This document shows, piece after piece, positions 25,795 to 38,950 of a stretch of DNA of 64,000 nt. Position 1 is the first letter of the stretch; every line of letters starts with the position of its first letter. The notes beneath the pieces are model-generated. The model was not told the origin of the DNA and did no database searches. It saw nothing but the letters and a program-made list of their open reading frames with translations. A program made the position numbers and the translations under genes. Origin of the DNA: Acorus gramineus (taxonomy: Eukaryota; Streptophyta; Magnoliopsida; Acorales; Acoraceae). The stretch is from positions 26,881,385 to 26,945,384 of the forward strand of contig CM060850.1 in NCBI GenBank assembly GCA_030737835.1, written 5' to 3'.

Positions 25795-28700
25795 TCAATT
25801 CGGATTATGATCCGCTTGGTTCTGGCTCTGAGAAACAGAGATCAGATTCTTGTACAGCTCTGAACTTGCATACGCAAACTCTGACAATGCCCTGAACAGC
25901 TCCGGCAGGTGCGTCTTCAGACTCGCCAGCGACTTCTCCCTCACATGCTTGCACTGCTTCTGGTGCTCCTCCGCCTCCTCCTCCCACCTCTTCTTTGCCG
26001 CGTCCACCAGGTACATCCTTTCCGACAACGGGTCTTTCTGGCTCGTCGTCCCACCCTCCCCAGACTCCGCCCCGCCATCCTCCGATGGTGCATTGACCTT
26101 CCTCTGCTGGTACTTCATGTTCCAGTCCTCGAAAGCCCGGCTCTTCTTCACATACTCCTTCTTCACCTCCTCACACTTCTCCTTCTGCTTCGCCTCGTCC
26201 TGCTGGATGACCATTATCGTGTTCACGACTGCTGTGAAGCTGTGCATTGCGGACTTCGCGATCTCGTATGGTAACTTTTCGAGGTGCTCGTTCCAGGACT
26301 GTAGTAAGGGAAGGATTGGTGGGCGCTGGACTCGGGGAGGGGAGGAGACTTTCTCTTTGAGGCTGCTTTCGATGGGGACGAGGTTCAGTTTCAGCCAGTT
26401 ATTGAGGGATTGGATGTATTCCCTCTGGTGGGTGATGAGCTTCTCGAACTGGGAGCTCCATTCGCCGAGGACCTTGTATATCTGGTCAGTGCGATGGTGG
26501 TGCTGAATGCTGGTTTCTTTGGGGGAGTTGGCGGTGGTGACATGCCTGAGGTCCGACATCACGATGTCCAGCTGTTTTTTGTGGTGTGACCACATGGACT
26601 GCCACATTTTGGCCATCCTGGTTCACAAGCAATGGGTGTTGGTGACTGATGATTGAATATAAAAGCATTCAGTTGGTTGTGCAATCAGAATGATCAGATG
26701 GACAAAGTGTTAAATCATTCTTATATCAGAACAATATATCCTGGGTACATCATTCATGTAACCCTGTATGTCTACTATCAAATGCTTATTGAAATTCCTA
26801 AATACTCAATAAATATCAGGAAAGATAATGTCAAAAGAAGAGATATTATTGAATAATGAAAGGATCAATTAACCACATATAAGTTTTATAAATTGTTCAT
26901 CATTTTAACAAATGAATAATCAATAGAAGAAAGAGATGAGAACTAATATAAGCCACACTCATGCAATGAAAGAAACCCTGGCCTTGTGTTTGAAACTCAG
27001 ATTTCTATGCAACGCAATCAGATTAGGTAGTGGAATCACAAAATCTATAAATGCCAAGGTCCGACACAGCAACCACAAACTCTCAGAAAGGCCATGGAAG
27101 TGGATGCATAACATGAACACATGAGAAGAAGCATCCATGAAAAAACTTTGCAATAATGATCAACAAAAAGAACAACACTGCATATCTTCAGATTTAAGCA
27201 TGCCATGGAACTAGCTTCATACAAGGAACTCAAATATTAATTATATAAAATTTGACTATTACTTACAGGCACTGCAAATGCCACTTACCCATCTACAAGA
27301 TTCACGAGTTTTGGGTACAGCTGAGCATCACGTAAACGTTGTATTTCGGAAACTGTTGAATCCATGGATTGCATGTCGACAATGTATCTTGTATGCAAAT
27401 GACTTACTGCTGCTTTAGTTTTTTCTAACGCTTCAGGATTAGCGTTACGTTTCTTCTGCTTATTCAGTAAAGCAACCTTCCTTTGATACTCGATTTTCAT
27501 CAGCTCACCTGCCTATTTTCAGTAATTCAATCCACCATGTCAGTACGTGATAATAGCTATACTGAGAACATGTAAAGGGTAAAACAATAATTTGGAAAAA
27601 CAATATTCAGAGAGTACATATCAGTCAAGACTGTAACTTGTTAGCCAAACATACTATGATATAACTAAATTATTACACGGAAAAAGAAGAGAGTAGAAAA
27701 CATCAAATTATGATCTTGAAAGTGAATAAATGAAGTTGGAAGAAGGATAAGGGAGTACACATTAATCAAGATTGAAGACACTGTCAATTGTTAGCAAAAA
27801 AAAGAGTAGGGTCCAGATGTACGCAGGAACCTGGAATCTGCATGAAAAAGGAGAACTCTTAAATTAAGGGGCACTAGTTTGCAATATTTTCTGCCAGTCT
27901 ACAAGAAACCCTCCATTGCTTCCTAATTGATTTTTAAAAAAAGGATTCAGATTTTTTTTTCATTTCAACATGTTATCATGTTGTCAATTCATGCCTATCA
28001 GGCAAACATAATTTATCCTAAAAAGCAGAAGTTATATATTTAAAACATAAGGTGACAAACAAGGAGTAAAAGTGTCAATTGTACAGCATGGAGGTCAGGA
28101 AGCTTAATTAAATTAGAAATTAGAATGGACATGAAAATCATGGACTCATGGACATGTGATTCTAGACGAGTTGATGGGGAGAGGGTGTAATCTGAGCCTT
28201 AATTGTGTTAAAAATTCATTTCAACAATCTATGAACCATCAAAATATCCAATAGATCAACTTATATAATATTAAGAGACTTAACGAAGCATTTACTTGAA
28301 TGCGACAAAATGGTGAATGAGTAATATACTTTAAGTTGCATAAAGAGCTGCAGACAAAACAAATTTATCAAGTGAAATTTAACAAAGCATAACTATTTCT
28401 CTCTCCACATGAAGTATGCTGCTCCATGCAAATGAAGCACAAGAGAGGTAAAGCAGTAGTATAAGAGCAAATATGGAAGAGACACAGAGGGCCACTCTCC
28501 ACAACATGTCTCGTTTGCGCATTGCTGAGCAAGAATTCATGGATGCCCTCCAGTTTAATCAATAGCCATGGACTATATAAATATATCTACATGCCCACAT
28601 TTCAGTTGGCTTTTTTAAATACTCATTTAGTCAATCCAGTATTCTACTAAACATGATTATCATTTCATTTAGCATTTTTCAACATTTTCTTTTGATAAAT

Positions 28701-31187
28701 CCTTTCAAGATAGCACATTTCTTCTTAAATTTCACATCATAGTAAAAAGTTCATTCAGAGGATAGATGCTAATTTACAAGAACTGGAAATTACTCATTTA
28801 GGCAACCAGTTGTGGGTTGTACAGACAAATGAAAAGGAAATAATAAACGATCATAAGAACAAAAGTCCCCACCTTTACTTCATCATAAAGTTTCTTTTCC
28901 CATGCCAGCAGCTTATCCAACACAGTTGCAAGAGTTTCTGATTCGTCTGAATCAAAATCATCCTTCCCATCATCACCATTGGGTATGCCTCTGAATGATC
29001 TGTTCCATGTGATGACCCTCATGACTCTCGCAGAATGGTCAATGTGTCCTATAAATAATAATATATAAGTCAAGGGTAACACAAACATGACCCTCATACG
29101 TACATTACGTAAGGAAAAATTAATGGGACAGAAACTTAATTGAAGATACGAGTAATCGGAGTAACACAATTGAAATGAAGAATTATTTTAAAGTCCATGT
29201 AGGAAAACTATCGACATGGATGAAAATGATGGTTTGGTTTTGTTACCAAAATTTCATATGGTACTTCCCAATTTCCTTGATTGAACCAATGAAAATCGAC
29301 TAGCATATGATACATTGGTAACAGCAAGGATGTGATAAAATGCTCACATGCTATTCATTTCATTCCTTAAGAGTTAAATTGTTGAATATGCTCGTTCAAC
29401 AAAAACAAACAATATGTAAGATGACGACGTGTTAAACTTGACAGAATACGACATAGAGTGTCTTCAAATATTACTGCAATGCCTAGGCTTAACTTTTTAT
29501 CTCACCCAAAAGCTCAGACGTAGTATGATTACAGAGTTGCATAATAAAAGATAAGACACATGGTTACAGTACAAACATATCTTGCATGTAAAGGTGAATA
29601 GGTGATATTCTTAATCTGTCAAAATTTAATAACAGAGTGCACTGACATGCTAGGATAATGGAGACAATAGAACCATGATTGATTTTGAGCTAACCAAGCA
29701 GAGGACAACATAAGGAAGCTGCTTTCATTTTTTTACTAGGTACATATTTTTGAGCATCCTCCACTTCCCTGTTCTCCGATCATCCCTCGTGTCGTCATTT
29801 TTGTTCTCCTGCTACTGTCCCTTCCATTCTCCCATCGTTGTTTTCATTCTTCAATTCGGTTCGGTCTCCATTTTGAAGGAGTTTTATTTGTTTTAATTAA
29901 CTTTGGATCTGACATCCCTCGTATCCTTTGTGTTCAAGGGCTATCTATTAATAAGATCACATCTACATTTCCTTTAAAAAAAAATGAGGACTTCCCATGA
30001 GAGATCATCCATCCTAATAGTACTCTCACCTAAACATGCTTAACTTCGGAGTTCTGATCCAATACGGTGCATTCGTGCTGGTATGATCACACCCACAAAG
30101 TTAATACTTCTTATTCCACTATTTACAATCCCAAGTTGATCTTTTTACCGTGGCAATCAAGTACCATTTCTTCATCTTGTATGCCACATTCATTATCCAA
30201 ACATCTATGAACAATCAAACACCAGACACAGCATCACTCACCGCGGTTGTCGGCGAAGTTCGAGTGATAATGCAACCGATTCGCCTCGAGCATCTTGGAC
30301 ACCTCATGTGCGCTCTCCGATGCCTTGAGAAACTGGTCATCCAACTCGCGCAACACCTGCATCAGGCTTAAGCTCGACATCACCACCGCATTCCCCCTCT
30401 TCCCCCTCTCTGCCGACGTCACCGGCACCGCCGACGCCGACGCCGCGTGCTGGTGATGCACGTTCCCGTTACTCTGCTTCGGCCGCTTCGCGGCCGCCTT
30501 GTCCTCCGCCGCCTCCTGCGGGGGAGGCGGCGGCGGTGGGGGAGGCGTCTCCGGCACGGGCTCTACGAGCCGGATCTCCGGTTCTTCGAGGGAGGGAGGC
30601 GGCATGTCTTCATCGGCGCGGAAAAAGAAGTCCCACGCTTTGTTCTCCGGAGGGGGAGGAGGAGGCGGGGTTTGTCGCGAGTCCGGCTCCGACGGGGGCG
30701 GCGGGGGAGTCCGGGGAGGGGATTCGGCGGCGACAGCGGACTCCGCCTCCTCGTCTTCGTCATCGTCGTCCTCTTCTTGGATGGTCTGTGAGGGATCCGA
30801 CCTGAGATTGGATTTTGGGGGGAGGTCGGGCATGCTGATCGAGCGCTGGAGGGGGGCGGGGGAGAAATTTGGGAGGGGAGGGGGAGGCGGGAGGTTATCC
30901 AGGGGCGGCTGAGGGTGGTGGATGGAGGCGGCGGCGGCGGCGGCGGAGGAGGAGGAGGCAGCGGCAGCGGCGGGGGAGGATATGGAGGAGGGGTGGTTGG
31001 GGTCGATGATGACCTCGCCCTGGCCGTAGTCGCTGAGGGCGGCGCCGGTGTTTTTGAGGGAGACGGTGTACGAGGAGTGGGCGGCGGCGAAGGCGTTGCG
31101 GGCGGCGACGGCCTCGCGCATGTGGATCTTGCGGTCCTTGCAGCGGGCGACCGCCTCCTCCTCGAACTTCGATTGCGTGCAACCCAT
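25795..31187 (-). CDS. DUF630/DUF632 protein (MGCTQSK clade, bZIP-like/REL2/NRG2 family)
   Basis: Four exons on the minus strand: 31187-30242, 29048-28873, 27512-27289 and 26617-25795. All introns are GT-AG and phases close exactly to 722 codons plus TGA. Residues 1-59 (MGCTQSKFEEEAVARCKDRK, then KNTGAALSDYGQGE) are DUF630, with Gly2 and Cys3 giving a probable N-myristoylation/acylation signal. Residues ~60-265 are Ala/Pro/Ser-rich with poly-Pro runs and an acidic EEDDDDEDEE stretch. From ~275 (LMQVLRELDDQFLKASESA) to ~680 is the helical DUF632 region with coiled-coil character. Relatives include rice REL2 and Arabidopsis NRG2, which act in leaf rolling and nitrate signalling. This MGCTQSK start is not the NRG2 type, so I give no symbol. 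Intron 1 (1.19 kb) and intron 2 (1.36 kb) are large. Many GC-rich frames across exon 1 are shadows. Confidence 0.92.
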
Positions 31188-32394
31188 CTCCGCCGATCGA
31201 TTCACAAACGGATGAAATCACAAAACATGTCTCTGGATTTTTAGGGATCGAAAGTGTAGAGTGAGTGAACAGTGTGAGGAGAGTGAGTCTGTGTGTTTGT
31301 CTCTTTTTTTTTGGTTTCTTTTTTTGAAACTTTTTTTGAAAATCGAATATGAGGCAAAGCGTTGTAATTAACGGAACGGGACACTTTATTTTGATGCGGG
31401 ACACGACACGAGTTCGTGGTGTGTTTCGCTTTCATGGGCCCTTACCGTATATGACACGCGAGGCACAATCTATGTATCGTATGTTTCATCTCATATTAGT
31501 TATATATATATATATATATTACGATAAAGTTTTATATAATATTGTATTAATAAATAAATTATAATGAAGTATAGATTGGTCATGATCAATTTATAGTTCC
31601 TTTCTCTCAAACAACTGAGATTTTATATACATTCTTTAACCGGAATAACAAACGTTTTGTCTCTATGACTCAATCGTCTCAGGATGGGTCGTGGTCTATC
31701 CCCACAAGATCTCTTGATAACGGCGGATTTGACTAGTTTGACCAATAAACATTAAAGATTGTCAAACATAGGCGTGTGAAATAGGGATGTCAATGGATGG
31801 GATAGGGAGCGGGTATGTGATTTATATGAATATTGATTTTTTTTATTTAGTTTCATCAAATGTGGATACAGACATTGATATGGATACGTTTAAACATTAA
31901 GCACTAAGTACTAGTACGTTTGAAATTTGACATATTAAATACATGTATACAAATAGTAACGTTAACTAAGGCACTTTGCTTCTATAGGATGTAAAATTTA
32001 CTTTTGAGTCAAGAGGTCAAGAGCTAGGCCCATTAAAAGGTGAGATGAGATCGAATTCATAGTTTAGTCTCACATCATCAAATAAGAGAGGATGTCTAAT
32101 GTTTATACATAAACATATACATTACATGCGTACATGATGTATTTTAAAATTGTGTGTTTATGACAAAGCGTACATTAACCTGGAGCAGTATGATAGGATA
32201 GATATCCAAGCCTAATTGGGAACGTCTATGAGATCCATATGGGAGGGTTTTACCCATTTGTTTTTTTCATTTTTAGCTCAGTTATTTTCAACTTATAAGC
32301 TCTTTAAAATATACACCTCATTAGATGTTATTGTATATGATCCACCATTCTTTATTATAGATAAGGTATACGAATAAAAAAAAAATGAAAACAT
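31188..32394. other. Intergenic stretch upstream of the DUF630/632 gene
   Basis: The first ~200 bp are the gene's leader and promoter. A (TA)n tract lies at 31500-31519. A GGGATGTCAATGGATGGGAT patch near 31783 resembles wording seen in plant hAT-like repeats and at 18466. No second gene seen. Confidence 0.4.
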
Positions 32395-32822
32395 ATAGCC
32401 ACCTTTTGGTTTGAGAATAGGGTCTAAAATAAGTGAGAAATAATCAGAATAGCCTCAAAATGACTGTTTAATTAGAAGGCTGGAATAAATGAAAATCAGT
32501 ATGTCAGAATTAACTGGTGTAAAGTAGTATATAGATTTAAACCAAACTCTGAAATTAAGTTATTCCAGATTATTCAACAAAAAAAAATACGTGGGTCCAC
32601 TGTCAAATCAATTGTCATCACTTCTTATAAATCAACTGTCTTCATTTTTTTACCTTTTATAAATCTTTATTCACATTTTATTAAAACAACAAAAACTTTA
32701 TTATTACCTTTCTCAACGAGAATAATTCACAACACAACTAAATAAAAAAATTATTTTATCTTTATTTATACTAGAATGGTCATAAATATCAGAACAACTT
32801 AATTCTAAATCCAAATGAGGGC
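32395..32822 (+). mobile_element. Tourist-like MITE, copy 2 (diverged)
   Basis: Colinear with 10208-10660: the blocks GAATAAATG, CTGGTGTAAAGTAGTATA, CCACTGTCAAATCAATTGTC, TTTATAAATCTTTATT and the end AAATCCAAATGAGGGC recur in the same order. The left end is degraded and approximate. Its last ~42 bp are part of the tandem duplication that follows. Confidence 0.62.
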
Positions 32823-33055
32823 ATTCTGTTTACGTTTTAGACGGTATAATAATAATAAAAAAAAATAGAAAACCCACATAGAATAGCCCGACTCATATAG
32901 ACACGACGGGCCGTGCTGGGTCATAAGTATTAGAACAACTTAATTCTAGATCCAAATGAGGGCATCCCGTTTACGTTTTAGACGGTATAATAAAAAAAAA
33001 TAGAAAAACCACATAGAATAGCCCGACTCATATAGACACGACGGGCCGTGCTGGG
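32781..33055 (+). repeat. Tandem duplication of ~140 bp that includes a MITE tail
   Basis: Unit 1 32781-32921 and unit 2 32922-33055 both run from CATAARTATYAGAACAACTT through GTTTACGTTTTAGACGGTAT to GACACGACGGGCCGTGCTGG. They differ by a few substitutions and an (ATA)n length change. Confidence 0.88.
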
Positions 33056-33879
33056 CCACCCTCCCAAAATGACGGGCCAACATGAGCACGACCCATCAAA
33101 ATTGATGGCCCGTGTTACATATATACGCTAAATCTGTCAATTGGACGGATACGGATCGGATATACTAATATTCATATCCTAACTTTTGGATTCAGATACG
33201 GATATTAATTTTTAGATTTAGATCCCTTCAGATACGGATCAGATACATATATTTTTTGGATAATTGACATGCTTGAATATTGATATTAATTTAGATAATT
33301 AAATGATATTTTAAATATTAAAATTGAGATTTTTAAGGTTTATTTTTTTTTTAAATATTATACATTGAAAATTTAATAGTATTATAATATATTATCATTG
33401 TGTTTAATCATTCAAGATAACTAATATATAATTTAAATATATATATTTTTATAATATATTTTTATAATATATATTTTTTAAATCGGATAGATTGATATCA
33501 TATCCGTACTCTATATTTTTTTAATAAGATATTTTTAAATTTTCCGGATTCGGATTGGATACATAATTTTTTTTTTGGGATAATGGTCAGGCTTAATATA
33601 TACCTCTTATGAGGCACAAAGTTACTCTTATGCTTTGCCTCACATGCCATGAAAGGCATCCCAACGAGGGGATAGGTTCGGAACTTACAAAAAAGTCCGA
33701 GATCAGTTTCGAATCCGCGTGAATCCAACCTCCTCGGTTATCTCGCACGGAGGGAAGAGAGAATCACCGGAGAAGACAAGCAATCGAGAGGGATACATAG
33801 CTTTTGATCTCCGTCGATCGATCTCTGTTTATTTTTTATTTTTTGTTTGAATCGAACCCAAACGTGAGAATCTCCAAGG
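33056..33879. other. Repeat-rich 5' flank of the VAP27 gene
   Basis: 33130-33560 carries many GGATACGGATCGGAT/TTTGGAT words in both directions, typical of a non-autonomous plant repeat, ends not delimited. 33690-33879 should hold the VAP27 leader. Confidence 0.4.
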
Positions 33880-36800
33880 ATGAGCTTGGTTGGGCTTCTC
33901 AATGTCCAGCCCACGGAGCTGAAATTCCCATGTGAGTCTCAGATTCTTGATATTCTCGGTCTTTGATCTCTTACATCTCTCAATTTCATATGTTCTTTAT
34001 CGTTTCGTGTTAAAAAAAAACCGTTCTTTCTATCTCATTCGGTACTTGAACTGTTGAACATCTATCAAGATAGGATTTTTAGGTCGGAAAATCGTATTTG
34101 GTGAACAATCTTTATCTGGGCTGGTCTGTGATTCTCTTAATCTGATATGTGTTTTTTGTTTTGTATATGTGCATTGGTAAAGTCGAATTGAAGAGGCAAA
34201 GCTCATGCTCTCTGCAGCTGACAAACAAGACAGATCAATATGTAGCTTTCAAGGTATTCTTCTTCTCACGATTCACAACCTCCCATTGCTGGGTTTTTGA
34301 AGTTCTCATAAGACTTTCATTGTTTATTCACAAAAAGGTGTTTGGTATTATCATATATTCATGAAGTTTGTTATAATGGTGTCTCCCAGGTTAAGACAAC
34401 CAGCCCCAGGAAGTATTGCGTGCGTCCCAACACGGGCATTGCCAGGCCCGGGATGACCTGCATTGTGACAGGTTATCTGTTGTCATTGATTGTACCTTGT
34501 CCAATTATATTAAGGTGCACTATCTTTATATCCGAAATGTGGGTCGTGTTTGTTCCGCTGATTTCTTAATTGGTGTCTCTCAGTTATAATGCAAGCCCAA
34601 AAGGAAGCACCCCCCAGCATGCAATGCAAGGACAAGTTTCTCCTTCAGAGTGTTGTAGTAGATGCTGGTGCTACAATAAAGGACTTAACTCCGGAATTGG
34701 TAGGTTCACATTTTTCTTGGTTTTCTCTTGTCATTTTAATCTTTGCGATATTGATTACATGGCGCTCATGTGATGTGATATGGACTCAACTATGCAGTTC
34801 AATAAAACCCGTGGAAAAATTGTTGAAGAAGTCAAATTGAGGGTCATCTATATTCCTGCTAACCCCCCCTCTCCAGTGCCTGAAGAATCAGAAGAAGGGT
34901 CTTCCCCAAGATCATCTTCAGTGGACAATGGAAACGAGCATACATTTCTGTTGGATGCTGTATGTCCCTGATTATAGTCCTTCAAATTGATGCACGATCC
35001 TGTTTTGTTATGGACAATTGGCTTCCACTTCTTTTATTTGTTTTGATTCCTTTGTGGTTTCTGCATCATAGCAGTTTTTAACATTAAAAAATTTCAGGTA
35101 TCAAGATCTTTTCATGAACATAAAGAGAAGCCTTCAGAGGTATATCTGAACTTACTCATCTTAAGTAAACATATTGCCCACTGACAAGACAACTGCATTC
35201 TTTAACGCATCTGTTTCATGTTGCATGTGTTACTTTTTTTTTTTTATTTTAATTATTGAATTTTGACATCCCTGATGAGATTTTTGCATAAAGTTTTATT
35301 CAATTTCTATTAGGTATCATAGTTTTTTTTTTTTTTTGATATCGGAGGGACCCCCCGTGGCTGACCTTATGGTTGAGCTGGGAAGGCTACCTCCACCTGT
35401 TTACCCTGGTTTCATGGAAAATTCTTCGAATAATCGCCAACAAACTGGTGGGTAAGTCAATGCTAAGACTCGAACCCAGGACCTATCGGTAACACCGCTA
35501 AGCTCTGAACCGTTGTGCTATGACCACTGGGGACATGTTAGGTATCATTTGATAAATGATCCGTTAGGTAATTGAGTGATATGGCAACTTGACTGCAGTT
35601 ACCATTAATTTAGGTATGATACTGGGAAATCTAACAACGATTAACCTTAGTATAAAGATTCCATAGTAAGCATGGCAACAAATAAAAGACAGGCTTGGTT
35701 GCAGTGCACATGGTGAATGGGAGATCTGTGTAGGGAGAAGCCATAATCCAGAGAAAGATAAGAAACATGTAAAAAACTAATACTTGTTTATGTTTGATGT
35801 TCAGAGAACTATCAAGCATCATCCTTGACTTGAAAGTTCCATAATCAGAGATAACCCAGAGAAAGATAAGCAGCAAGGAAAGAGGAGTATATGTTAATGT
35901 TTGATGGTCAGAGAACTCAAAAGAATCAGTCATAATTTGAAGATTCCATAATAAGTGTAACAAGAATTAAAAGACAGATATATTTAAAAAGATAAGACCA
36001 AAGGTTCCATAGTAATTAGTAGATTGAATGAAAGTGATTTGTAACCCCTAAAGATCATCATTTGTCTACGAATTCCACGGCTGCTGCGTGTCAAAATTTT
36101 AATAAGTTGTCAGCTGAGAGTTGTAAACCTTGAAAGTGTGACATTGTAAGATAGGACTGGAATCAGGTTTAGTGCTAATAGGTAACCGAAAATGAATTGA
36201 AGCTCTCTCTCTCTCTCTCTCTCAACCGTTGAGGCTGGGACAACATGTTACTCTGAATACTGAGTTATTTTTATAAACCATTTATGCACCTTGCAGCAAG
36301 AGATTAAATTACCCTGTCCCTCGGTACCTAGCTAGGGAATAGGTATAGTTTGTATACACTGACTGGATCGTCACCTGTTGCATAAACGGTTGAGGCCAAA
36401 CAGCTCTGCCTCGTTCTTTCAGCTATATATAAAAGACTGAACATCTTGAACAGAAAATCCACCGTGAATCTCCTCACACATGGTTGAAGTTCTTGGCCAA
36501 ATTATAAATTCCAACTGGACACCTCAATCCTTACATCTTCAAATGAGACTGATTGCCACTTTCTTCTTCCTTACTCCTTATACTAAACATCTGTTCTTAT
36601 GTCTCCTCTTCTGCACGCACTGCTCCCTGTTCCACATAATGGCTACGGTTTTGCATACTCTTCACTATTGCTCCAGGATCCAGTAAATGCAGCAATTGGA
36701 AAAAGCCTAGGAGCAGCAGTTGGGCCTCTAGATTATACAAAATGGTCATATTTGTGCCTAGGGGCTTGGGCTTTCTAGTCAAGGAATTTAATAGGCAGAT

Positions 36801-38631
36801 CAAAGTTTGTCTATGCTTCTAAATAGGTTAAGGAAATCTTAACCCTGAAAATGAAAAGCAACAAGCAACGGATTATATGTGAATTGATGTGGATACTGAA
36901 TTTGTTTATGAATTGATGTGTACCATGTAAGCATGTAAGCAATGGATTTATAGGTTTAGCATGTAAGCATCTAGTTGAAGCTCCTCAAAGAGAGAGATGC
37001 AGTTAAGCCTAATGTATCAATTTATTATTCAATATATTATATGTTTCTCTTATGTTATCTTTAGCTTTCTTCTGAAAATGTTACAATCAAATGTGTGGTT
37101 GGATTATTCATATAATTACATTGGATATCATTTAGAAACATTAGTGTGTGCCAAAACACCAATCAACTAAAGATGGGTACAGGAGTAATCATGCTAATGT
37201 GGTAATTTTAGTTTTACATGAGCCGTTCCTGTTCTATAAATATTCTGACAGTCACTGGATATTAAAATCTTCCGTTTCGGTAAGTTAAAAATCTTCCTTT
37301 TTGGTAGTCACTGTTTGTTTTTGCTTTATTTTGGCTATTGCTATTGTAATGTCCTTTGGGCTTTTCATTTTCAAATAAAAATAAAAATGATAATAATAAT
37401 AATAATAATTCATACTTAACATATATTATGTTGTTTTTAGGCAATGTCTATAATTTCAAAACTAATGGAGGAAAAAGAGTCGGTTGTTCAACAAAATCAG
37501 AAACTTCATCAGGAGCTGGTATGCTAAACTGATCCTGCATTAGTTTATTAGCTTTTCTCAGCCAAAAAGGTCCGGTTTATAAACTTATGAAGGCTACTTG
37601 ATGTGGATTGCATGAGTCATGAAAAATGACATCTATTTTCATTATTTACACAAAGGAGGCTAATTACACGTTGTCAAATATGTGTATTTCGACCAATTCT
37701 CTGCTACGTTATCTACTTCAATGCTCTCAACTGGACTCCATTGAGAATAATAATCTAAATAAATCGCTGCATCCAAGTTTGATGGTTATTTTTTTGTTAA
37801 CAGAAATGATCCTTTAGCATTGTGCCTATGAGGATGATAAAGTTATTTTGTCTGATGAACGTCATATGGGATATTAAAATACGATGATGGGCAGTACAAA
37901 AAATGAAGCCAACCATTGTTGGCTGCATAAAGCTATCTTTAACTGCAAGAAACCATCATGGGAGACGCCACTATTTCCATGTTAGATAATTTCTACAGAG
38001 TTCAAAATAAGTTTGCCTCAATCATTTGAGCTACTAAATGATATGATTGATTGAGTGCATATTTGAAGTCAAGCGTTTGTCCAAGTGAACTCTATTTTAA
38101 AATTTTTAATTAGTCTTATGGTCACCGATTTCATAAAGTTTGTACTCATAGAAGCTCATCTCAAACAATTTGATAAGAATGAGTTTCATGACTTATTTTT
38201 GTCAAAATTTTCCCAATATTTTGTGCCCTGCTTACATATACAGTATTATTAAGTCTGTATCATGACTAAATATACCTTAGCAAGATTTCCATATCAGTAA
38301 TTGCTCCATAACATATTGACAATACAAAGTTTCCTTTGTGATGTTGGCAGAGCTTCCAATTGAAAAGTTGTCATGCTTCATTGTGGTAGATGATGAATCT
38401 AAGTTTACATTTTTCTTGCTTATATGATCATATCAGGCCAGACAAATGCAGTTACAATTAGTTTTGTACATGAAATATCTCATTATATACTAATAAATAT
38501 CTTATACAATCGAGCAGGATCTTCTTAGAAAGGAAGTCGCCCGAAACCATGGCGGTGGCTTCTCTATCATGTTTGTGACATTGATCTGTCTGATCGGACT
38601 CTTCATCGGGTTTATTATGAAAAAGACATAA
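33880..38631 (+). CDS. VAP27: VAP27-type vesicle-associated membrane protein (MSP domain)
   Basis: Eight exons: 33880-33931, 34183-34253, 34390-34471, 34584-34699, 34798-34959, 35098-35139, 37441-37518 and 38518-38631. All are GT-AG and phases sum to 238 codons plus TAA. Residues ~6-125 are the major sperm protein domain (LLNVQPTELKFPFELKRQSS; LTNKTDQYVAFKVKTTSPRK; YCVRPNTGIARPGMTC; KDKFLLQSVVV). The KTT-x-P-[RK]-KYCVRPN loop is the conserved surface that binds FFAT-type motifs in this family. Residues ~128-160 are a Pro/Ser/Glu linker, ~176-212 a coiled coil (MSIISKLMEEKESVVQQNQK) and 217-235 a C-terminal membrane anchor followed by KKT. Family role: tail-anchored ER protein at ER-plasma membrane contact sites and in lipid exchange. 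Intron 6 (2.3 kb) contains a complete SINE. The final membrane-anchor exon lies 1 kb downstream of the previous one. Confidence 0.94.
35321..35537 (-). mobile_element. Full-length tRNA-derived SINE in VAP27 intron 6
   Basis: Read on the minus strand: head GTCCCCAGTGGTCATAGCAC, box A within TAGCACAACGGTTCAGAGC, box B in GGTCCTGGGTTCGAGTC, a unique body, and a poly(A) tail (T-run 35323-35338 on +). An 11-bp perfect TSD TTAGGTATCAT lies at 35310-35320 and 35538-35548. A truncated relative lies at 12623-12735. It is antisense to the host gene and inside an intron. Confidence 0.9.
36203..36223 (+). repeat. (CT)n microsatellite
   Basis: Ten uninterrupted CT dinucleotides within VAP27 intron 6. Confidence 0.9.
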
Positions 38632-38938
38632 ACCTGCAAAAAGAAAGTTATTGTCATCTCTTCTGAGGCGCGTTTCAGAAAATGCTCTGGTATACTTGGT
38701 CCTACAATTTGTGTTGATTATCATGTGTTTATATTCAATTTAATTTATTGTTTTAATTTGTTACGGTTCATTGTGTTTGGGATTGGAATCTATATCTTAT
38801 ATTTCTTCAAGTGTAATAAGTTTTGCATCTGATGAAATGAAATTTTGAAATACATGTATGTATATTTGTTCATAGTAGGATTATCATATTACAATACATA
38901 ACCCAAAATCCATTCGTCCTATAACACAGTCTGGAACC
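38632..38938 (+). other. VAP27 3' flank
   Basis: Short region between the stop codon and the foldback element; the 3' UTR should lie here. No other feature seen. Confidence 0.4.
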
Positions 38939-38950
38939 TCATTTTATAAT

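Noticed and set aside
25795-31187. Naming the DUF630/632 gene NRG2
   Set aside because: The N-terminus (MGCTQSK, LSDYGQGE) belongs to another clade than the one I associate with NRG2.
30447-31244. Several Gly/Arg-rich + strand frames opposite DUF630/632 exon 1
   Set aside because: Shadows of a GC-rich exon; no introns, domains or start context.
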